Shown: in pieces, positions 18,211 to 27,126 of the stretch
Numbering within the stretch: the stretch's first letter is position 1
How the letters are laid out: each line of letters begins with the position of its first letter
From: Bacteroidota bacterium
GTDB taxonomy: Bacteria > Bacteroidota > Bacteroidia > Chitinophagales > Chitinophagaceae
Assembly: GCA_004292605.1 (NCBI GenBank)
Contig: RDXK01000103.1
Location: forward strand, 1-38,831
DNA length: 38,831 nt
Reading direction: 5' to 3'
Notes under the pieces: model-generated
Database searches by the model: none
Seen by the model: the letters and a program-made list of their open reading frames with translations, nothing else
Told to the model about the DNA's origin: nothing
Program-made: the position numbers and the translations under genes

Positions 18211-18782
18211 AACGTTTTTTTTAATTCGTTAAATTTAATTTCATCAAGTATTGATAATTTTCCATCGACTGTTTTCTGTGCAGTTAATTCATGTTTTCCA
18301 AATGAATTATCAAATAACAATGCACCATCAACAATGGGTAAGTAAATGTCGACTAGATTCTTGAGACCCCTTACATATCGTCTTTCAATTACATCTTGGT
18401 CAATATTATGTCCGCCTTCCATAACCCTTGTCTTTACACGCTCTTTAGCTAGTTCTACATTTTGAAGCCAAAAAAAGAGCAATGTTGTAGTGTAGCCTTT
18501 CTCTTTTGCACTAATAACCATACTCTTATAACTTTTCGTTGATAGGGTTGTCTCGAAAGCGAAACTCTCACCGTTTCGTAGTAATTCATTCACACGGCGT
18601 AGCATGATTCTACCAGCTTCAAAAGCCACTGTTTCCGGCTGAAATGGAGACAGACCCCTTGCAATTTCGTCTGCATTTACAAACTCTTTGCAAAAAATAA
18701 TTTCAGGTAATATTGTAAATGATGCCGTTGTTTTACCCGCACCATTACAACCTGCGATTATATAAAGATTCTTCTCCTTCAT
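18207..18782 (-). CDS. Zeta-toxin-family P-loop kinase
   Basis: This 191-residue protein has Walker A GCNGAGKTT (residues ~11-19), FVNADEIARGLSPFQPE, ESFAFETTLSTKSY and an arginine-bearing helix AKERVKTRVMEGGH. This is the pattern of zeta-toxin / AAA_33 kinases, whose classical members phosphorylate UDP-N-acetylglucosamine and block wall synthesis. Some family members are not toxins. No epsilon-like gene lies upstream; a 50-residue ORF overlaps its stop instead. It lies in an islet with a RAYT remnant and REP-like palindromes, so horizontal acquisition is likely. Confidence 0.85.
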   Translation of the reverse strand: MKEKNLYIIAGCNGAGKTTASFTILPEIIFCKEFVNADEIARGLSPFQPETVAFEAGRIMLRRVNELLRNGESFAFETTLSTKSYKSMVISAKEKGYTTTLLFFWLQNVELAKERVKTRVMEGGHNIDQDVIERRYVRGLKNLVDIYLPIVDGALLFDNSFGKHELTAQKTVDGKLSILDEIKFNELKKTL

Positions 18783-18831
18783 ACCACAATTTTACAGGTT
18801 TTAGCCCACTTGTTTGTTAACTACGGCGAAA

Positions 18832-19020
18832 ATGGCGTTATACCTAACACTTACTATTAGCACAGAGCAAATACGCAACTTTAAAGCCTTTACACTACGC
18901 TAAGTGTTAAAGGAAACCATTCACGGAAAATCCGATGTAGCAACAGATCATCACCGGTTATATCAATACCTACAAAAAGGCATGAGTATTAACACCCTAC
19001 TATCCAACAAAAGAAAGTAG
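18832..19020 (+). pseudogene. Possible gene remnant with an internal stop
   Basis: One frame reads MALYLTLTISTEQIRNFKAF, reaches a TAA at 18901, then continues as LKETIHGKSDVATDHHRLYQ to a TAG at 19018. The composition looks protein-like but I do not recognise a family. It may be the scar of a degraded gene. The rest of 18783-19224 holds only the REP-like palindrome at 19065. Confidence 0.3.
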
Positions 19021-19064
19021 TAGTACAGCAAACTAGCAACGAACCAAGACAAAAAATCCCGCTA

Positions 19065-19092
19065 TTCCACATGTTCCTGAGGGCATGTGGAA
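19065..19092. repeat. REP-like palindrome, copy 2 (perfect 9-bp arms)
   Basis: TTCCACATG and CATGTGGAA form a perfect 9-bp stem around TTCCTGAGGGC. It is related to the degraded copy at 17517-17544. The two copies are about 1.5 kb apart and bracket the RAYT remnant, the 50-residue ORF and the zeta-like gene. Confidence 0.7.
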
Positions 19093-19224
19093 ATGCTATT
19101 TATGAGGTTTCTAAAGGAAGCAAGCTCCTTGCAAAAGCACTCGCTACACGATGGTTAGAAGTGACGCCAACTTTCTTGTAAAAATTCGGAAAACAGTAAA
19201 CAGCTGCAAACTGCTACTAGCGTT

Positions 19225-19911
19225 CTATTTCTCCTCGACTTCGATAGTATTATTTCCGGTTTCGGCATCATCTATCAATTGCTGCCGCAGGGCATCGTTG
19301 GCTTCTTGGTTTTTGGCAAATAATTCTACCATTTGTGCCATGCTATTGGGTTCTACCAGCTTTTCGCCTTCTACCTCTTTTATCTTAGGTAAGTCGGCCG
19401 TACTGTTGATGCCAAAATAATCCATAAATCCTTTGCTAGTACTGTATAGAAGGGGTTTTCCCGGTAATTCTTCGTTGCGACCGCTGATGACAATCAATTC
19501 TTTTTCTAATAATTTTTGTACGCTGTAATCGCTGTTAACCCCACGTATATTTTCAATTTCGCCTTTGCTGATGGGCTGTTTGTAAGCCACAATGGCCAAG
19601 GTTTCCAAGGCAGCGTTGGAAAGCTTTTTAATGTACTTATCGGCGTTCAGTTGGGCAATGGTGCTATGAAAATCTTTCTTAGTAAGAAACTGCCATCCAC
19701 CGCCACTTTGCTTTACTTCAAAAGGGTAAAAACTAGCATTGTATTTTTCTACTATTCCTTCCACAGCTGTATCTACTTGCTCCTGCGTAAGGCGTTTTTC
19801 CATAAACCCAAACGCTGTATTAATGAGCTCGCATAACTCGGCATTGGTTAGCGGTTTATCGCTAGCAAAAATTAGTGCTTCAATGTGCGGAATAATATCT
19901 GATAGTTGCAT
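19225..19911 (-). CDS. scpB: Segregation and condensation protein B
   Basis: This 228-residue ScpB is the non-SMC winged-helix subunit that binds ScpA and Smc in chromosome condensation. The N-terminal winged helix has IEALIFASDKPLT. The second has LSNAALETLAIVAYKQPIS, followed by IRGVNSDYSVQKLLEKELI and LYSTSKGFMDYFGI, all diagnostic. An acidic tail (DDAETGNNTIEVEEK) follows. It starts 8 nt after atpG ends, so the two are probably co-transcribed, an unusual pairing. Confidence 0.96.
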   Translation of the reverse strand: MQLSDIIPHIEALIFASDKPLTNAELCELINTAFGFMEKRLTQEQVDTAVEGIVEKYNASFYPFEVKQSGGGWQFLTKKDFHSTIAQLNADKYIKKLSNAALETLAIVAYKQPISKGEIENIRGVNSDYSVQKLLEKELIVISGRNEELPGKPLLYSTSKGFMDYFGINSTADLPKIKEVEGEKLVEPNSMAQMVELFAKNQEANDALRQQLIDDAETGNNTIEVEEK

Positions 19912-19919
19912 AAAAGTTC

Positions 19920-20801
19920 TTAGCCTTGTAATGCCGCAGCACCGCTTACAATTTCCGTTAATTCCGTAGTAATAGCAGCCTGGCGAGCACGGTTATAGCT
20001 TAGTTTCAAGCTCTTTAATAGCTCATTAGCATTTTCGCTAGCCTTATCCATAGCCGTCATACGTGCACCATGTTCGCTAGCATTGGCATCTAACACCGCT
20101 TTGTATAACTGAGTGTTTAAAATTTTCGGTATTAATTCTGCAATCAAAATTTCTTTGGCAGGCTCAAATATGAAATCGGTTTTCTTGGCCGATTGTGTAT
20201 TTTCTACTTTTGGAATAGGCAAAAATGGTTCTGACTTAAACACCTGCGATGCAGCGTTTTTAAACTCGCTGTATACTATCTCCACCACATCAAATTCCTT
20301 GCTTTCAAAAGCCTGCATTGCCGCCTTAGCAGCCGATTGCACATTTTCGAAAGTTAGGTTTAGGAAAATATCTTTAAAGGTATCTTTTGTGTTGTAGCCC
20401 GATTTGGTAAGACTTTCAAAACCTTTTTTACCAATGTTCCAGATGGTAACTTTACCCGCCGCAAACTGCGAATTGTATTTCTCCGCTATACGTGCCTTGG
20501 CAGCTTTAATTACATTGGCATTATAGGCACCCGCTAATCCACGGTCGCTCGTAATCACTATTAACAATACATTTTCCACGGGGCGTGCAGTAGCCAATGC
20601 CAATTGTGTTTCGCCTTCTAAAGTGCTTACAATATTGCTAAGCATTTCCTGCAATTTTTGGGCATACGGCCTCATTTGCTGTATAGCATCCTGTGCACGG
20701 CGAAGTTTTGCCGCACTTACCATTTTCATGGCTTTTGTAATTTGCTGAGTACTCTGTACGCTTTTTATTCGGTTTCTAACCTCTTTTAACTGTCCTGCCA
20801 T
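19920..20801 (-). CDS. atpG: F1 ATP synthase gamma subunit
   Basis: The 293-residue central-stalk subunit couples proton flow to ATP synthesis. The N-terminal helix KEVRNRIKSVQSTQQITKAM, the ITSDRGLAGAYN segment and the C-terminal helix SYNRARQAAITTELTEIVSG are all typical, and the length is normal. No other ATP synthase gene lies in the window; the upstream neighbour is divergent, so atpG is split from atpA/atpD and begins a transcript with scpB. Confidence 0.98.
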   Translation of the reverse strand: MAGQLKEVRNRIKSVQSTQQITKAMKMVSAAKLRRAQDAIQQMRPYAQKLQEMLSNIVSTLEGETQLALATARPVENVLLIVITSDRGLAGAYNANVIKAAKARIAEKYNSQFAAGKVTIWNIGKKGFESLTKSGYNTKDTFKDIFLNLTFENVQSAAKAAMQAFESKEFDVVEIVYSEFKNAASQVFKSEPFLPIPKVENTQSAKKTDFIFEPAKEILIAELIPKILNTQLYKAVLDANASEHGARMTAMDKASENANELLKSLKLSYNRARQAAITTELTEIVSGAAALQG

Positions 20802-20854
20802 AGTAATTGCCTTATGTGGTTGTTGCGTTTACGCCTCTACCCTTTTATGGGCTG

Positions 20855-20862
20855 CAAAACTA
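20855..20862 (-). promoter_or_regulatory. atpG promoter -7 box
   Basis: TAGTTTTG on the minus strand matches TAnnTTTG, 54 nt upstream of the atpG ATG in the divergent 183-bp gap with the Rieske gene. No clear -33 element is seen. Confidence 0.5.
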
Positions 20863-20984
20863 ACACAATTTCGCCGATAATCATAGCAATAACCCATAAG
20901 TTCAGCCAATGCTACTAGAAAAATTCATACAAGCATAACCCATATTTTACCATGCCTTGACACTAGTACAGCAATTTGCCCTGC

Positions 20985-21395
20985 ATGGATAGAAAACAAT
21001 TCCTATGCGTGTGTTTGGGAGCTACTGCGGTAGGTAGCTGTTCCAAAAAAGCTAGCACGCCTACAGTGCCACCCGTAAATTTATTCACCTTTATTACGGC
21101 AAATTTGGGGACCGACTTATTAACCATCGGCAGTTTTATGCAAAACACCACACAAGGGGCTTTTGTAGAAAGAATTGCCATTGGCAATACACCCGCTGCG
21201 TTTAGGGCATTATCGCTTAGGTGTACGCACAGTGGCTGCACCATTGCCCACCAGGCCAGTTTGCAGGAGTTTCACTGCCCCTGCCACGGAAGCAAATTTT
21301 TACAAAACGGACAGCTATTGCAAGGCCCAGCACCAAGAAATTTAGAAACGTTTGAGGTACGAATTTCGGGCAATGTGCTTACCGTAGTAGGATAA
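20985..21395 (+). CDS. Rieske [2Fe-2S] lipoprotein
   Basis: The protein has 136 residues from the ATG at 20985; the track start at 20976 is TTG. The N-terminus ends in a lipobox-like GATAVGSC (Cys 19), so it is probably membrane-anchored outside the cytoplasm. The Rieske motifs CTHSGC (C80, H82, C85) and CPCHGS (C98, C100, H101) are complete, including both disulfide cysteines seen in high-potential Rieske proteins. No cytochrome b partner is nearby, so the electron-transfer partner is unknown. A terminator follows directly. Confidence 0.9.
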   Translation: MDRKQFLCVCLGATAVGSCSKKASTPTVPPVNLFTFITANLGTDLLTIGSFMQNTTQGAFVERIAIGNTPAAFRALSLRCTHSGCTIAHQASLQEFHCPCHGSKFLQNGQLLQGPAPRNLETFEVRISGNVLTVVG

Positions 21396-21397
21396 AA

Positions 21398-21420
21398 AAA
21401 CCTCCCGATAAAGGAGGTTT
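21398..21420. terminator. Bidirectional terminator between the Rieske gene and yidC
   Basis: AAACCTCC-cgataaa-GGAGGTTT forms a perfect 8-bp stem located 3 nt after the Rieske stop and 24 nt past the yidC stop. An A-run precedes it, serving as the T-run for the minus strand, so it probably serves yidC and possibly both genes. Confidence 0.75.
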
Positions 21421-21443
21421 CACATACAATGAGGCGATAAAAA

Positions 21444-23288
21444 CTAACTTTTCTTTCCCTTCATATCTTGTAATTTCTTCTGTGTATCTAGCATTTCTTC
21501 GTATTTACTAGCCCACTTACTTTTGGCCTTGGGCTGCTTACGTTTAGCTTCAATTTGTGCCAAAATATCATCGTGATTGATAATGAATTTTTGAATAATA
21601 AACTGTATCACCAAGGTAACCACGTTAGATACGGTGTAGTACCAAGTTAATGCCGATGGAAGTTTATTAAATACAAACAATAAAATGAACGGGAAAATGT
21701 ACGGCATATACTTCATCATAGGGTTATCCTGTGTAGGTGTACTAGCCATATTGTAGATAGAAATTAAAAAGCTGGTAGCCACCGCAGTAAGCGTAAATAA
21801 GCTAACATGATCGCCAAAGCCAGGAATGGCAAAGGGCAAAGTAGCAATACTATCGTACCTACTTAAATCGTCGGCCCACAAAAAGCTTTGTCCGCGTAGC
21901 TGAATAGCACTATTAAAAAAGCTATACAACGCAAAGAAGATGGGAATTTGTAACAATGCTGGAATACAGCCACCAAGTGGATTTACACCTGCCTCTCTAA
22001 ATAATTTCATTTGCTCCATGGCAAACCCTTGCTGATCATCGCCTAGGCGTGCTTTTATTTTATCTAACTCGGGCTTTAAAGCCTTCATTTTTGCACCGCT
22101 TAAATAACTGCTATAAATTAACGGCGATGTTACTAACCTAATAAATAAAGTAAGTAGCAAAATTACCCAACCATAATTGCTGATGAATTTGGCAAAAAAG
22201 TCGAACACGGGCATAATTACCCAGCGGTTAATATATTTTACAAACGAGAAAATACCTGAACCTAAATCAACCATATTATACATATCGTTGCCATAGGCTT
22301 TTAGTACATTATAATCGTTCGGGCCAAAGTACAGTTGCAAATTTGCATTGCTATTTACGCCAGCGGTTATAGGCAATTGTAAACTAGTAACGGCCGCAAA
22401 CAAATGCTTGCTACTATCGGGCTGAGAAGTAACATCTACCTTACCGCCAGAAAAGTTTGCTTTTGCCAGTACCGTAGCGTTAAAAAACTGTTGCTTTAAA
22501 CCCACCCATGGTGTAGGCTTATCAAAGCTTTTTTGCACACCGCTTAACATGGTTTCATAGTCGAACTTACCATCCGTTACAAAGTTTAATCGGCTTTGCT
22601 CTTTTTCGTATTTAGCATCTTTTTGTTGTGGATTTAGCAAGAAACTCCACTGTAGGTTTATTTGATTGGCAGAAACCAACTGATTGGCTCCGTTCAGTTG
22701 AATACCCCAGTCGATCATATAATCGTCCTTACCAAGGGTGTATTGGTGTACAATACTTTTGCCATCGGTGCCAGTAATGCTGAACAATACGGTTTTGCTA
22801 CCATTAGCATTGGTAACCACGGGGTTGGTTTGAAAAAATAAATCTTGCGTAGCTGCTGTGCTATTGTTAGCAGTGTTAATGGGGTAACCCATGCTGCTAG
22901 CGTTAGGCCCACCTAATACCACGGCATTACCATCGGTAGTGGTGTAATTTTTTAGCACCACTTGCTTTAGCTGACCACCGCGACTACTAAACAACGCTTT
23001 TATGACGTTATTTTCTACTTCTACCAACCGTTCTGTACCTAAGGCGGCAGCTTCAAAACCACCTGCTTGGGCTACCCTTTTGGCACTATCAGCTTTTAGG
23101 CTATCCAACTTAGCTTCGGGTGTATTTTTAAGGGCTACTTTTTTAGCGGCTACTACAGCCAGTGAATCTTCCACTCGCTTTTTTTCCGTAGCAATGGCCA
23201 TTTGCTGCTGGTTATTGATGTAAAAAAAGCCTGCAAACAAAATGGCTAAAAGTACAAACCCAATGACGGTATTCTTATCTGCTTTCAT
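21444..23288 (-). CDS. yidC: Membrane protein insertase YidC
   Basis: This 614-residue insertase helps proteins enter and fold in the inner membrane. The N-terminal anchor is VIGFVLLAILFAGFFYI. A large periplasmic beta domain (~60-360) includes LVEVENNVIKALFSSRGGQL. The conserved C-terminal 60KD_IMP region has YGWVILLLTLFIRLVTSPL, GGCIPALLQIPIFFALYSFF and later helices, and ends in a basic tail. The functional arginine in the hydrophilic groove is probably the R of FIRLVTSP. It lies downstream of pyrG but has its own promoter and pyrG has a terminator, so it is probably transcribed separately. Confidence 0.97.
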   Translation of the reverse strand: MKADKNTVIGFVLLAILFAGFFYINNQQQMAIATEKKRVEDSLAVVAAKKVALKNTPEAKLDSLKADSAKRVAQAGGFEAAALGTERLVEVENNVIKALFSSRGGQLKQVVLKNYTTTDGNAVVLGGPNASSMGYPINTANNSTAATQDLFFQTNPVVTNANGSKTVLFSITGTDGKSIVHQYTLGKDDYMIDWGIQLNGANQLVSANQINLQWSFLLNPQQKDAKYEKEQSRLNFVTDGKFDYETMLSGVQKSFDKPTPWVGLKQQFFNATVLAKANFSGGKVDVTSQPDSSKHLFAAVTSLQLPITAGVNSNANLQLYFGPNDYNVLKAYGNDMYNMVDLGSGIFSFVKYINRWVIMPVFDFFAKFISNYGWVILLLTLFIRLVTSPLIYSSYLSGAKMKALKPELDKIKARLGDDQQGFAMEQMKLFREAGVNPLGGCIPALLQIPIFFALYSFFNSAIQLRGQSFLWADDLSRYDSIATLPFAIPGFGDHVSLFTLTAVATSFLISIYNMASTPTQDNPMMKYMPYIFPFILLFVFNKLPSALTWYYTVSNVVTLVIQFIIQKFIINHDDILAQIEAKRKQPKAKSKWASKYEEMLDTQKKLQDMKGKKS

Positions 23289-23348
23289 GTAATTATTATC
23301 AGTTCTTTAAAAACGGCGCTAGTAGCTCGTTGTATTTTTTTTGAGCCG

Positions 23349-23356
23349 CAAAGGTA
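23349..23356 (-). promoter_or_regulatory. yidC promoter -7 box
   Basis: TACCTTTG matches the Bacteroidota -7 box, 60 nt upstream of the yidC ATG. The 15-mer TTACCTTTGCGGCTC is identical to that upstream of fusA. Confidence 0.55.
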
Positions 23357-23382
23357 AGCGTTCACCACTAAAATAGTTTGCC

Positions 23383-23415
23383 AAAAAAGCCCTTCCGTTT
23401 TTGGGTGAAAGGGCT
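23383..23415 (-). terminator. pyrG terminator
   Basis: On the minus strand AGCCCTT and AAGGGCT pair around a 14-nt loop and are followed by TTTTTT. It lies just after the pyrG stop. Confidence 0.8.
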
Positions 23416-23420
23416 GTGCT

Positions 23421-25070
23421 TTATATGAGTTCGCTTTGCAAAAGTGGATTTTTGAAACTGCTATTTTTTTCGTGATAGCGTTTGGCAGCTGCTACAAAGG
23501 CCGTAAACAGTGGTGCCGGTGCTTCTACCGTGCTTTTTAATTCGGGGTGATACTGCACACCAATAAAAAATGGGTGACTAGGAATTTCCACTATTTCTAC
23601 CAAACCCGTGGCTGGGTTGGTACCACTGGCCACCATGCCATGCTGCTGAAGCTGCTCTAAATAATCGGAATTAAGCTCGTACCGGTGGCGATGCCTCTCG
23701 GTAATATGTGTAGTTCCATAAATTTTATGGGCTAGTGTACCTTCCTGAATTTCGCAGGGGTAAGCACCTAAACGCATGGTACCGCCCATTTTGGTAATTT
23801 TCTTTTGCTCCTCCATCATGTTAATTACAGGGTTCGGAGTATTGGCATCCATTTCTATAGAATGGGCTTGTGGCAAGTTAAGAACATTTCGGGCAAATTC
23901 AATTACACTCATTTGCATACCTAAGCAAATTCCAAAAAATGGTAAACCATTTTCACGGGCGTATTGCACAGCGGTAATTTTACCGTCAATACCTCGGTTA
24001 CCAAAACCAGGAGCCACCAATAAACCATCTAAAGTACCTAGCTTTTCCGCCACATTTTCTGGTGTAATGAGTTCGCTGTGTACATTGACCACCTGCACTT
24101 TTGTTTCATTTACAGCGCCGGCATGTATAAAACTTTCCAAAATGCTTTTGTAGGCATCTTGCAACTCAATATACTTGCCAATTAAGCCAATGGTAACTTT
24201 TGCTTTGGGGTATTTTAGTTTGTTCAAAAAGCCTTTCCAAGCATCTAAATTGGGCTCTGGATAAATAGAAATACCCAGCTTTTTCATTACTATTTCATCT
24301 AGCTTTTCGTTCAACATTAATAAAGGAACCTCGTAAATGGTACTAGCATCCATGGCCTCAATAACAGCATCGGGTTTTACATTACAAAAAAGAGCTATTT
24401 TTCTTTTCAAATCGGTGTTTAAAGGTTCTTCCGTTCTACACACAATAACATCGGGGTGTACACCACTTTCGCTCATTAGGCGTACACTGTGCTGGGTAGG
24501 TTTTGTTTTCAGTTCCTTGGCCGCTTTTAAATAAGGTATCAAGGTTAAGTGTACTACGGTTACATCTTCGTCGGGCAATTCCCATTGAATTTGCCTTACC
24601 GATTCTACAAACGGCGTACTTTCAATATCGCCAACAGTACCCCCAATTTCGGTGATGATGATATCAAAACGGCCATCCTTTCCTAGCTGCAACATTCGGC
24701 GTTTTATTTCGTCGGTTATATGCGGCACTACTTGTACCGTTTTACCCAAAAACGCACCTTCTCTCTCTTTATTAATTACATGCTGGTAAATACGGCCGGT
24801 GGTAACATTGTTATCCTGACTGGTATGGATATTTAAAAAACGCTCGTAATGGCCCAAATCTAAATCGGTTTCGGCACCGTCTTCGGTTACATAGCATTCG
24901 CCGTGTTCGTAAGGGTTTAGTGTACCTGGGTCAACATTGATATACGGGTCAAATTTTTGAATCGTAACTTTAAAACCACGGCTTTGGAGCAATTTGGCTA
25001 AGCTAGCCGCCACTATTCCCTTACCTAAACTACTAGTAACACCACCCGTAACAAAAATATACTTGGCCAT
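23421..25070 (-). CDS. pyrG: CTP synthase
   Basis: This 549-residue enzyme makes CTP from UTP, ATP and glutamine. The N-terminal synthase domain begins with [20 protein letters not shown] and has [20 protein letters not shown] and [11 protein letters not shown]. The C-terminal class I glutamine amidotransferase has nucleophile Cys in FFGICLGMQ and the His/Glu pair in QYHPEL. Length is normal and all catalytic regions are present. It has a textbook promoter and its own terminator. Confidence 0.98.
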   Translation of the reverse strand: MAKYIFVTGGVTSSLGKGIVAASLAKLLQSRGFKVTIQKFDPYINVDPGTLNPYEHGECYVTEDGAETDLDLGHYERFLNIHTSQDNNVTTGRIYQHVINKEREGAFLGKTVQVVPHITDEIKRRMLQLGKDGRFDIIITEIGGTVGDIESTPFVESVRQIQWELPDEDVTVVHLTLIPYLKAAKELKTKPTQHSVRLMSESGVHPDVIVCRTEEPLNTDLKRKIALFCNVKPDAVIEAMDASTIYEVPLLMLNEKLDEIVMKKLGISIYPEPNLDAWKGFLNKLKYPKAKVTIGLIGKYIELQDAYKSILESFIHAGAVNETKVQVVNVHSELITPENVAEKLGTLDGLLVAPGFGNRGIDGKITAVQYARENGLPFFGICLGMQMSVIEFARNVLNLPQAHSIEMDANTPNPVINMMEEQKKITKMGGTMRLGAYPCEIQEGTLAHKIYGTTHITERHRHRYELNSDYLEQLQQHGMVASGTNPATGLVEIVEIPSHPFFIGVQYHPELKSTVEAPAPLFTAFVAAAKRYHEKNSSFKNPLLQSELI

Positions 25071-25159
25071 AAAACATGAAAATTTGGAATAATATTAGCG
25101 ACCGACAGAATCAAACACCCCTTGCACGATGAGTAGTGGGCTTGCCGCTGGTGGTCGGG

Positions 25160-25191
25160 CAAATTTAATTGCTTTGAACGGGTATAGCAAA
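25160..25191 (-). promoter_or_regulatory. pyrG promoter, perfect Bacteroidota consensus
   Basis: On the minus strand TTTG (25188-25191), a 20-nt spacer, then TAAATTTG (25160-25167) fits TTTG-N19/21-TAnnTTTG exactly. The pyrG leader would be about 80 nt. Beyond this promoter the 25071-25358 gap shows no gene. Confidence 0.8.
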
Positions 25192-25358
25192 TAAACTGTC
25201 TGCAGTTTTTGGTAATTGGTACACAACCTTTCCGAGCTAACATACAGACTGTACGAAGAGCAATTGAGAAAATAAGAATCAACATTCCGAATCCGATTGT
25301 TACTAAAACAGTAAAACTTACAGCGTTAGCTGTACCTTTAAGCAACAATTGCAGCAGC

Positions 25359-26255
25359 ATGAAAATTATTTTCCGTTTTTTAAGTGTGGTATTCATTGCC
25401 TTTGGCCTTGCCGCCAGCATTCAAGCATTCCAAAAACAACCTCCGGCGGCTACCCTTACTCCGGGCTGCTATGTAAGCTGTTTTAATACACAAGTAACTG
25501 AGCAATTTAGAACACACGATGTAACTGCCGAATTTGCCCAATGGCACCCTACACCCACCGCCCTAGTGTTGGAAAATACCACGGGTAAAACTATTACTTA
25601 CGCTACGCCAAGTGGCACCACTGCACAAGGCTATTATATAGAGGCACAAAAAAAATCGAACAACTACATTTTTGTTATTCAAGAATGGTGGGGATTAAAC
25701 AACCACATAAAAAACGAGGCGGAAAAGCTAGCTAAAGAATTTCCCAACACACATATTTTAGCCATTGATATGTACGATGGTAAAGTGGCCGCAACACGTG
25801 ATAGTGCCATGGTTTACATGCGAGCCGCTACAAGCGACAGATTACAAGAAATAGTAAAAGGTGCCATTGGTTTTGCAGGTGCCAAAGCCAATATTTATAC
25901 CATCGGCTGGTGCTTTGGTGGTATGTGGAGTTTACAAACTGCCTTGCTAGCTGGCAAACAGGCAAAAGGATGTATCATGTATTATGGCCGCCCGGAAAAC
26001 GACCTAGCCAAACTTCAACAATTGAACTGTGATGTGATTGGTTTTTTTGGTGCCAACGATCAAATGCCTAACACAACAGTGGTGAAACAATTTCAAGAAA
26101 ATATGGCTACTGCTGGTAAACAATTAGTAGCCCATAGCTATCCCGCCGGTCATGGCTTTGCCAACCCAAGTAACCCAAACTTTAATAAAGAAGCTACAGA
26201 AGATGCGTACGCCAAAACTTTGGCTTATTTAAGAGAAAAGTTAGCGGCAAAGTAG
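25359..26255 (+). CDS. Secreted dienelactone-hydrolase-family protein
   Basis: The protein has 298 residues from the ATG at 25359; the track's longer version starts 50 codons upstream and would bury the signal peptide (VVFIAFGLAASIQA). The alpha/beta hydrolase core has a DLH-type nucleophile elbow GWCFGG with Cys 185, Asp 234 in GANDQMP and His 265 in GHGF, a complete Cys-Asp-His triad. IQEWWGLNNHIKNEAEKLA is also typical. The export signal points to a periplasmic role. The substrate is unknown and need not be dienelactone. It converges with proC, their stops 6 nt apart. Confidence 0.9.
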   Translation: MKIIFRFLSVVFIAFGLAASIQAFQKQPPAATLTPGCYVSCFNTQVTEQFRTHDVTAEFAQWHPTPTALVLENTTGKTITYATPSGTTAQGYYIEAQKKSNNYIFVIQEWWGLNNHIKNEAEKLAKEFPNTHILAIDMYDGKVAATRDSAMVYMRAATSDRLQEIVKGAIGFAGAKANIYTIGWCFGGMWSLQTALLAGKQAKGCIMYYGRPENDLAKLQQLNCDVIGFFGANDQMPNTTVVKQFQENMATAGKQLVAHSYPAGHGFANPSNPNFNKEATEDAYAKTLAYLREKLAAK

Positions 26256-26261
26256 TGTACG

Positions 26262-27065
26262 CTACATATCCTGACTTTTGATTTTTTTGTAACTAGTAAC
26301 CACGCCTTTTATAAGGCTGCTACTAAAACCTTGGTGCTCCATCTCGTTCAAACCGGCAATGGTGCAGCCTTTGGGTGTAGTAACTTTATCTATCTCCTGC
26401 TCAGGGTGTGTATTACGCTCTAGTAGTAGCTGTGCTGCCCCTTTAATGGTTTGTGCAGCAATTAAGCTAGCAGTAGCGGCACTAAACCCTATTTCAATAC
26501 CACCTTGAATATTGGCCCTGATAAACCGCATAGCATAGGCTGTACCGCAGGCACCTAGTACGGTAGCTGCATCCATTAAATTTTCCTCAATAAATACGGT
26601 TTTACCTAACTGGTTAAATAGGCGGGTAACAAACGCTTTATTAGCATTACTCGCATTGAAGGCTGTAATGCAGGTCATGCTTTGCTGTATAGCAATGGCC
26701 GTATTAGGCATGGCCCGAAAAATAGTAAATTCCGTACCCAATATTTCCACCATATCCTTTATCCATACCCCTGTTACTACACTTATAATGGTATGCTTTT
26801 GGGGTGTTAGGTAGGGCTGTATTTGTAGCAATACATCCTTTATTTGAAATGGCTTAATTGCCAAAATAATATAATCGGCATCGGCTACCGCTGCTGCATT
26901 ATCGCTAGAAATATAGGCGCCTTTAGCAGCTAGATATTCAATGGTAGCTACGGTACGCTTGGTGATGGTAAGATGTGCAGGATGAATAAACCCACTATCA
27001 AGCAAGCCCTCCGCAATAGCAGAACCTAAATTTCCGCCACCAATAATGGTAATTTTCTCACTCAT
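26262..27065 (-). CDS. proC: Pyrroline-5-carboxylate reductase
   Basis: This 267-residue enzyme performs the last step of proline synthesis, reducing pyrroline-5-carboxylate with NAD(P)H. The Rossmann motif IIGGGNLGSAIAEGLL opens the protein; AIKPFQIKDVL, FRAMPNTAIAIQQSMTC, LGACGTAYAM and a late VTTPKGCTIAGL motif are diagnostic. It follows rfaD by 61 nt on the same strand and is probably the last gene of the purL-rfaD-proC transcript. Confidence 0.96.
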   Translation of the reverse strand: MSEKITIIGGGNLGSAIAEGLLDSGFIHPAHLTITKRTVATIEYLAAKGAYISSDNAAAVADADYIILAIKPFQIKDVLLQIQPYLTPQKHTIISVVTGVWIKDMVEILGTEFTIFRAMPNTAIAIQQSMTCITAFNASNANKAFVTRLFNQLGKTVFIEENLMDAATVLGACGTAYAMRFIRANIQGGIEIGFSAATASLIAAQTIKGAAQLLLERNTHPEQEIDKVTTPKGCTIAGLNEMEHQGFSSSLIKGVVTSYKKIKSQDM

Positions 27066-27126
27066 GCTTTAGTAGTTTTTTGTGTGATAGGGTATATAAT
27101 TTGCAACACCGTACCATGATAAGCTG

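Noticed and set aside
25209-25358. 50-residue N-terminal extension of the dienelactone-hydrolase-like protein
   Set aside because: It would bury a clear signal peptide that begins at the ATG at 25359.
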